This document shows positions 57,485 through 64,000 of a stretch of 64,000 bases of DNA, piece after piece (the first letter of the stretch is position 1; each line of letters starts with the position of its first letter). The notes under the pieces are model-generated. The model did no database searches. It worked only from the letters and a program-made list of their open reading frames with translations, and was not told the origin of the DNA. A program made the translations under genes and the position numbers. Source of the stretch: Paraescarpia echinospica (taxonomy: Eukaryota > Annelida > Polychaeta > Sabellida > Siboglinidae); assembly GCA_020002185.1 (NCBI GenBank), contig CM034535.1, forward strand, positions 72,258,451 to 72,322,450. The letters are read 5' to 3'.

Positions 57485-57731
57485 TCAACATACTCGTACG
57501 CTCGCACACATATACACATGCATGTACATACACGCACATTCACGAACATGCACTCCCATATACGCACACATGCACACATACGCACACACACGCAAGCACG
57601 GACAGGCGCATGCATATGCACACGCAAACACGCAAGCAGTTAAGCATGGACGCACGCATGTACATAAGCACACGCACATAAACACACACACGCACATACA
57701 CACACATACACGCGCGCACATTAACATAATT

Positions 57732-57826
<95 letters not shown>
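57485..57826. repeat. CA-rich tract followed by ~94-bp (CT)n
   Basis: Imperfect CACA/CACGC repeats to 57722, then uninterrupted CT dinucleotides from about 57733 to 57826. Confidence 0.95.
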
Positions 57827-57830
<4 letters not shown>

Positions 57831-58157
57831 GACCGCGAAGTCGAGGGGAGGGCGTCCGCCTGCTCTCTGTCTGGCTAGACGGGAGCACTTGGCAGGTGTG
57901 ATCTTCTAGCCGATGAACGCAAACGTGTCCTAATTACTCTGCCTTGTTTTTGCGGCGGGATCGGCAGCTGCTAGCTATGAACACGAAACACAGCTGTCTG
58001 CTTTGCAACAAGGCTTTGAAGTTGATGATGTTGTTCTTGTTGTAGGCTACATTCTTACAATATCTCCCCAGTTACCATCGTCCGATGTCTTCATTTTTGG
58101 ACTAGCAACGACGCTGAATGTACTGTTTTCTATGTGTCTAGTCCAAATTGCAGCCGC

Positions 58158-58249
58158 GGTGTATATGTATGTATGTATGTATGTATGTACGTACGTACGT
58201 ATGTACGTACGTACGTGTGTATGTATGTATGTATGTATGTATGTATGTG

Positions 58250-58281
<32 letters not shown>

Positions 58282-58420
58282 TATGTATGCATGTATGTAT
58301 GTATGTGTGTATATGTATGTATGTATGTAAGTATGTATGTATGTATGTATGTATGTATGTATGTATGTATGTATGTATGTATGTATGTATGTGTGTACGT
58401 ATGTACGTATGTATGTACCA
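58158..58420. repeat. (GTAT)n microsatellite
   Basis: GTAT tetranucleotides with GTAC and GTGC interruptions over about 260 bp. The Tyr-Val-Cys-Met frames are artefacts. Confidence 0.95.
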
Positions 58421-58689
58421 CTGTCTTTACAGTCGCTTAAATAATGTAGTTTTATATTTATAATTAGTTGCAATATTTATTCCCAAGATGGGTCTATGTA
58501 AACTTTCATTTCACCTTACATCACGACTTGGCAGTATAACTTATACATGTACATATAATTTGATACGCTGTATGTATATTTCAATTACTACAATTCCTCG
58601 AATAGATTCCGTCAAGCATATGGCAACTGGTTCACATAGATCCACGAATGCGAACGCTTCCTTTGACAGTTCGCAGAACGAAACTCACT

Positions 58690-58703
58690 TTATAGACAGA
58701 CAA

Positions 58704-58742
<39 letters not shown>

Positions 58743-58760
58743 GTGAGACAGACAGACAAA
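58690..58760. repeat. (GACA)n microsatellite
   Basis: ACAGACAG tetranucleotides over about 70 bp. Confidence 0.95.
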
Positions 58761-58789
58761 TTGTACAAAAAAGTTGGTAAGAAGCGTTA

Positions 58790-60109
58790 ACAAGAAAACA
58801 GCTGCGTTTGACGAGTCTGGTCTACTCGCTTGGGCTACGAGAAACGATTGATCTATGTTCTTAGCCTATTGCCGCTGCTAGGCTCGAGAGCAAGCCGCAA
58901 TCAATTTGGAAACGTTTGTATGTATACACCCTGCGTCACGCGTTGGGGAACGAACATAAATACACAGCAACTTCGCACAGATGGGTGAAACATAAACATT
59001 AATGCTTATTTACATATATACTGTTTCTTTCATGTGATAGGTGGAGTAAGTAAATTGCAGGAAGTTGCGACTGTAAGAGGAGAGCGTATAATGAATATGA
59101 TGAATTTCATACAGGTGAAAATTCACAGAGACAATTGTATATGATTGGAACATCTTTTATTCCATATCACGATTGCAAAGAAAAAAATTATTAGGATTAG
59201 TATTATTAACAATGTGTCTGCTAATCATGGATATGGTCAAAGACATAATACATAGTTCTGGTAGGACATCTGACAGTGGTGGATATTGCATCCATAATAT
59301 ATGACACAATTTGGACACTCAATAAGATGGCCGTTTCACTGTCAGCAATTGCCACGTGGAACTTCCTGTTTTGTAATGCAATCTTGTCAAGATATATAAT
59401 ACTTCGAAACCTCTAAAGATTAGCTGAGAGTAATAGAGTGTGTCCATATATTTGCCAGCAGAAAAGGAACCCGTTGTTGAATATTGCATTTGCACCACGT
59501 GTCTGGAAACTCGAAACTGGCGACATCAAACAGAAAGATAAAGCTCGTCGTAAACTGTCCTGTTCTCTGAGTTACGCTGTCACACATTGGTGCTGGTCGC
59601 GACTGCGCGAAGAACCAAAGACCGAACTAGAACACGCCCATCGCGACACGTGAGCAAAGCAAAGATGTAATGACAAGCGTCTGACGGGGCTCGGCTGTCT
59701 AGAACCTTTCGTTGGGCTGTGGCCAACGGTAGCGGTTCTGGCGCAGTACCCGATGAATGGTGTTGTAGACGGACGCACAAGGTGGATGGTCTGCTTGGTG
59801 AGGACGGGAGAGGACGGATGTCGGTGAGGTGTACATTGAAGTGATTGCAGTTAGTATCAGAGTTGGTGTTTGACACACGGATTGCAACAAAGTTCTCGCC
59901 TGAAGGGGCCAGGAGTAAATTAATCAAAACCGCTGACTGATAATTTCAGTTGTGTTTAGAAATATAAAAAGTGTGTTTGGTCGGGATTGTTTTGTGAACC
60001 CAACCAGAAAGACACATACATGTGCGTGTTATTTTTCCTTTGATCGACCTGCTTAGAGATAGATTGTCAGTACTACAGTGTTTTACCAGAAGCCGGACCA
60101 ACCAGAACG
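58790..60109. other. upstream flank of the Frizzled-CRD gene
   Basis: No gene recognised. The 5' UTR and promoter of the gene at 60110 should lie in its last part. A GC-richer segment at about 59560-59830 has overlapping open frames but no domain. Confidence 0.35.
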
Positions 60110-60541
60110 ATGATTGCGACTGCTTCTGCCTTTGTTGTGACGCTATCGTTGATCGTGGCCATTTTTGGTACGAAATTCACATGTTGCCCTTTAAAGATGA
60201 AGCAGTGTGAGCATGACCGATTCAAAAATGTCACATACCCGACGGTGTTTGGCCAAACCGAAACTAAAGCGACAAGGATTATCTCGCGTCTTCTGCCGCT
60301 GATACCGGAAGCGAACAAGGATTGCGCACAGGCAATGCGCAACTTCCTGTGCGCGCTATACGCCCCGCCATGCGTTCCCAACATTGGCGTCGCTATGCCG
60401 CCGTGTCGCCATGTCTGTCAGACCGCCGCCCGATGCCAGGAGCTGACAGCGAAGAGCAGCTTTGCATGGAGAGACGAGTGGAAGTGTGCCGACTTTCCGT
60501 CAGAAGACGAAATGTGCATGGATTACAAAGGTCATTACAAA
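60110..60541 (+). CDS. first exon of a Frizzled-type cysteine-rich-domain protein
   Basis: ATG 60110 opens a signal peptide ([20 protein letters not shown]) followed by a Fz-CRD with the full cysteine pattern: CC near residue 25, [63 protein letters not shown] and MCMD. The spacing 'FLC..YAP.C' and 'PCR..C..A...C' is the family signature. An N-glycosylation site (NVT) lies at the conserved position. The exon ends AAAG|gtacgg at 60541, before a long GT repeat, in phase 1. It could be a Frizzled receptor, sFRP, or a CRD-bearing secreted/transmembrane protein. Later exons were not identified within the window, so the gene probably continues past the microsatellites or the right edge. Confidence 0.82.
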
Positions 60542-60945
60542 GGTACGGTGTGTGCGTGTGTGCGTGTGTGCGTGTGTGTGTATGTATGTGTGTGTGTGTG
60601 AACGTGTGTATGTGGGTGCGTGAGTGTACGTGTGTGAATGTGTGTGCGTGTGTTTGTGCGTGTGTGTGTACGTGTGGGTGCGTGCGTCTGTGTGCGTGTG
60701 TTTGTGTGAGTGAGTGAGTGAGTGAGTGAGTGAGTGAGTGAGTGAGTGAGTGAATGAGTGGATGAGTTAGTGAGTGAGTGAGTGAGTGTGTGTGTATGTG
60801 TGTCCGCGCGCGTGTGTGCGTTTATGTGTGCGTGTGTCCGTGTGTGCGTGTATGCGTTTGTGTATGTTTGAGTGTTTGTGAATGTGTGGGTGTGCATGAA
60901 GGTGTAGGTGCGTGCGGGCATGTGTATGTGCGGGGTGTACTACAC
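60542..60945. repeat. GT-rich and (GTGA)n repeat directly after the donor site
   Basis: Imperfect GTGC/GTGT from the splice donor onward, with GTGA tetranucleotides at about 60707-60788. All within the putative intron 1 of the CRD gene. Confidence 0.95.
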
Positions 60946-61036
60946 ACATAACATCTACTATTGTGCCCACCGGTTTAAGTTGTAACGTTAGTGTGGTTAT
61001 CATTACAGTTATAATTAAAACATCGTTCATTATTAC

Positions 61037-61720
<684 letters not shown>

Positions 61721-61739
61721 CGATGGATGCCAAACGCGA

Positions 61740-62537
61740 CTCACTTGAGTTTAGAACTCTAAGCCAATTAAACCGGATTTAACAACCAGCTTTCTGGACT
61801 AATAAAGGCATTGGAACTATCCCGCTTTCCCGTATGCATTTGAAACACCATACCTCCATCACGGAAGGTTATCAGGTCTGAAATATCGACCGTCTTACTT
61901 GAAATGTGATTCGTCCCTACTGTAGCTGTACAACAGTACACGTTATACTTGGATCCACTGGTTCCCGTATACAGTGAACACAAACTAATCACAGCGTTGT
62001 TTTTTTCAACAACATCGCTGTCTTTCTTTCGTTGGTTGCCCGTAGTCGCAGTTGGTTTAGATGTTCCTGAGCCGCGCAGCGTCTGACACTGAAGGCATCA
62101 CGCTGTTGCTGCCTCGTTCCTGCCAGTCGACCGCAGCAAACCCAGACTTCGCTGAGTGTGCGGTTTCCGCATCTATTTCCGGATCCCAGCATCCTACAAC
62201 GCGCGGTCTACTGTGCATTTAATGAGCTGTCACGGGCGCTGGGTTACATATCCGGCGGAAAGGCACTCCTCGGACTTTATTTTTGGCAGATGAAAGTATG
62301 AATGAATGGTGGCTGGTGCCCCACTTATTAATTGTCCCTACGTTTCCCGTAAACCGTTCTCGCCTAAGCGATGCTGTGTCTACGATCCACCGCTGGTTTA
62401 TCATAACCACTATTACGTTAATAATAATAATAGTAATAATAATTATTATTATTATTTCGATAGGTCTTGAGTATAATCACGTCACCTAAAATATAACATA
62501 ATTTCATCAGCACTGTATTCGACTACGCTGACGTAAA
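61740..62537. other. no recognised gene; (AAT)n near 62415-62455
   Basis: A GC-richer block at about 62040-62270 has short frames on both strands but no recognisable domain. Confidence 0.35.
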
Positions 62538-62735
62538 ATGGGGATCTGTCCCCGTTGGGATACGGAGCAGGACGCGGAACAGACACGGTTGATTTTATTT
62601 CCAGTGTACGTGACAGAGGAGGATTCATCGAAGGAGGAAGGGTCATCGGCGTACGACGAGAGAGGCGGATCCATACGGACGACACAAGATGGAACATCTT
62701 CCACGTTGATTTCTTCAACACTAAACTGTAGGTAA
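62538..62735. other. short GC-rich open region, unassigned
   Basis: Open in several frames (65 codons forward, 79-84 on the reverse). No known domain recognised. It might be an exon of the upstream CRD gene, but there is no positive support. Confidence 0.2.
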
Positions 62736-62759
62736 ATTTGTTTATGAAAGCGTAACCGC

Positions 62760-63130
62760 AACTTATAGTAAAATATTCAATAGAATATCTAAAGAATATA
62801 ATACTGTAAGATATATTCTGTAGGAATTTTGCGGAAATGTATCTATATATGTATATGCTGTATAATTCTATAGAATTTTTTAATTCTCTAACAATTTATG
62901 TAGCCATAAACATTGTATAGAAATGCTATACAATATTATTGACTATTCTAAGGCATTATATAGAAATTGAAGTACCTATAGAAATTCCGTAGAATTCTAT
63001 TAAACTATTTTATAGAATGATATACAATGTTTAATGCCACATAACTGTTTTTATAGAATTCTACCGACATTCCATTGATTCCTATATAGTTTTGTATGTA
63101 TTTCTATATAATTTTATATAACGTTTTGCT
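62760..63130. repeat. AT-rich region with recurrent TATAGAATT/AATTCTATA palindromes
   Basis: The words TATAGAAT, AATTCTAT and TATACAAT recur many times in both orientations, including the palindrome AATTCTATAGAATT near 62866. No tandem period is obvious. Confidence 0.6.
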
Positions 63131-63203
63131 AAGGGAAGTCTAAGTGACAAGTTACTGTTTAAATGAAACCCGAATGGTACTTTTTCGCACAGCGCGGAAT
63201 CAA

Positions 63204-63250
63204 GACTTGATCAGATTTAACAAGATTGCCGCCCATGCATAAACCCAAGA
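63204..63250 (-). repeat. LINE 3'-tail-like fragment
   Basis: GACTTGATCAGATTTAACAA then GATTGCCGCCCATGC and ATAAACCCAA resembles 28205-28250 and the inverted tail of the LINE at 17787-17824. Confidence 0.45.
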
Positions 63251-64000
63251 TGGCTTGTGGGCAGGGACACCTTTGGCTTGTTTAAGTTTCTTACTTAACT
63301 CAACTCGCCCGAATCACGATTTTGCGATGTTTTCGCGACGCCTTGCATGTGGTTCCCATACCACCGACGCGTCTGCAATAGTAAACATAACCTTTTTAAG
63401 GCGGCCAAGGAAACAATCAAGGAACCCCGACGTCGTCAGCCAAGACAACAATCTGTCAACACAACGACACTCGTGAGTGGAGACAAACACATGTTGCAGC
63501 TGTTTGCTGACGTAATGTTCGGTGTAGTTAGTTTTTTTAACGAACGATCGTTCGTCTCGCGCAACGCAGAGTCTTACATGTGCAGACATACGGAAAGAAA
63601 ACACACGCTGCAAAAACAACCGAACGCAACGTGATATATATCTCTTTTTCGGCCATAATGTCATTTGCGTGACGACTTGCAGACAGGCCACATTTGGGGG
63701 ATTTTTACTTGAAATTCTGTACAAATTTGTTCGTAGTATGTTTTATTGGTCAATCGGTCTGTAGAAGTTATTATTCCAGTTGAGTTTTACCATCCATCAA
63801 ACTGCACAATATACCTATATCAAACATAATCCGCTCAGTATTTGCTCTTCGCCTGCTAACATTCGAATTTATACTTCTATAACATTCACATTTTATACAA
63901 AACAGTACGAACTAGGCCTGCATCACCATTTTTTTTACATTTGAAAGGAAGCCGTATTAAAATTGGACAGGGCATAATCATCCCAAATATTCAAAACTGC
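63251..64000. other. right edge, no gene recognised
   Basis: Frames at 63255-63724 on both strands have no recognisable domain. Confidence 0.35.

Noticed and set aside
62482..62761. Overlapping frames proposed as a downstream exon of the Frizzled-CRD gene
   Set aside because: No domain similarity and no convincing acceptor/donor pair in a compatible phase; kept only as an unassigned open region.

Overview
This window is nuclear DNA from a multicellular animal. The evidence is long GT-AG introns, several non-LTR retrotransposon (LINE) remnants, tRNA-derived SINE-like pieces, DNA-transposon fragments and abundant microsatellites (CA, CT/GA, TA, GACA, GTAT, ATCC, ACC/ACT). The repeat content and divergent protein sequences suggest a marine invertebrate (mollusc, annelid, cephalochordate or similar). 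I cannot name the species. No bacterial operons, CRISPR arrays or rRNA genes are visible.

Genes. One complete protein gene can be assembled by eye: a 19-exon M1-family aminopeptidase (aminopeptidase N-like type II membrane ectopeptidase) on the + strand, CDS 20991-41697. The exon lengths sum to 3009 nt with every phase compatible, giving 1002 residues. It keeps HExxH-X18-E and the catalytic tyrosine, but has GATEH where GAMEN is usual. Directly downstream (42877-45360) is a tandem partial copy: a frameshifted exon 1 with a destroyed splice donor, then a stretch matching the parental 3' UTR, with all catalytic exons missing. A second real gene starts near the right end: a first exon (60110-60541) encoding a signal peptide and a Frizzled-type cysteine-rich domain. 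Its downstream exons were not found.

Mobile DNA. 1-14.3 kb holds a pair of nearly identical MITE-like elements, an inverted duplication with ~1.4 kb arms, a hAT-type non-autonomous element with an 8-bp target duplication that carries a minisatellite and a hairpin, a degenerate ~300-bp tandem repeat and SINE-like sequences. 14.4-18.6 kb is a minus-strand LINE split by a younger plus-strand LINE. The introns of the aminopeptidase gene hold a decayed relative of that younger LINE (22.7-24.9 kb), a 3.3-kb inverted-repeat element with a hAT transposase fragment and a PIN/XPG-like cysteine-tail gene fragment (32.1-35.4 kb), and a third LINE type (36.9-38.1 kb). 44.1-44.9 kb is a mosaic of LINE pieces in both orientations separated by TA and CA tracts. 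49.5-52.6 kb is an L2/CR1-like LINE with a 2A-like GEVSLNPGP motif and a mutated reverse-transcriptase active site.

The remaining stretches (about 1-3 kb, 18.6-20.7 kb, 45.4-49.5 kb, 53.2-60.1 kb, 61.7-64 kb) show no recognisable genes. They hold short dispersed repeats and microsatellites. All calls come from reading the sequence. No database search or transcript evidence was available.
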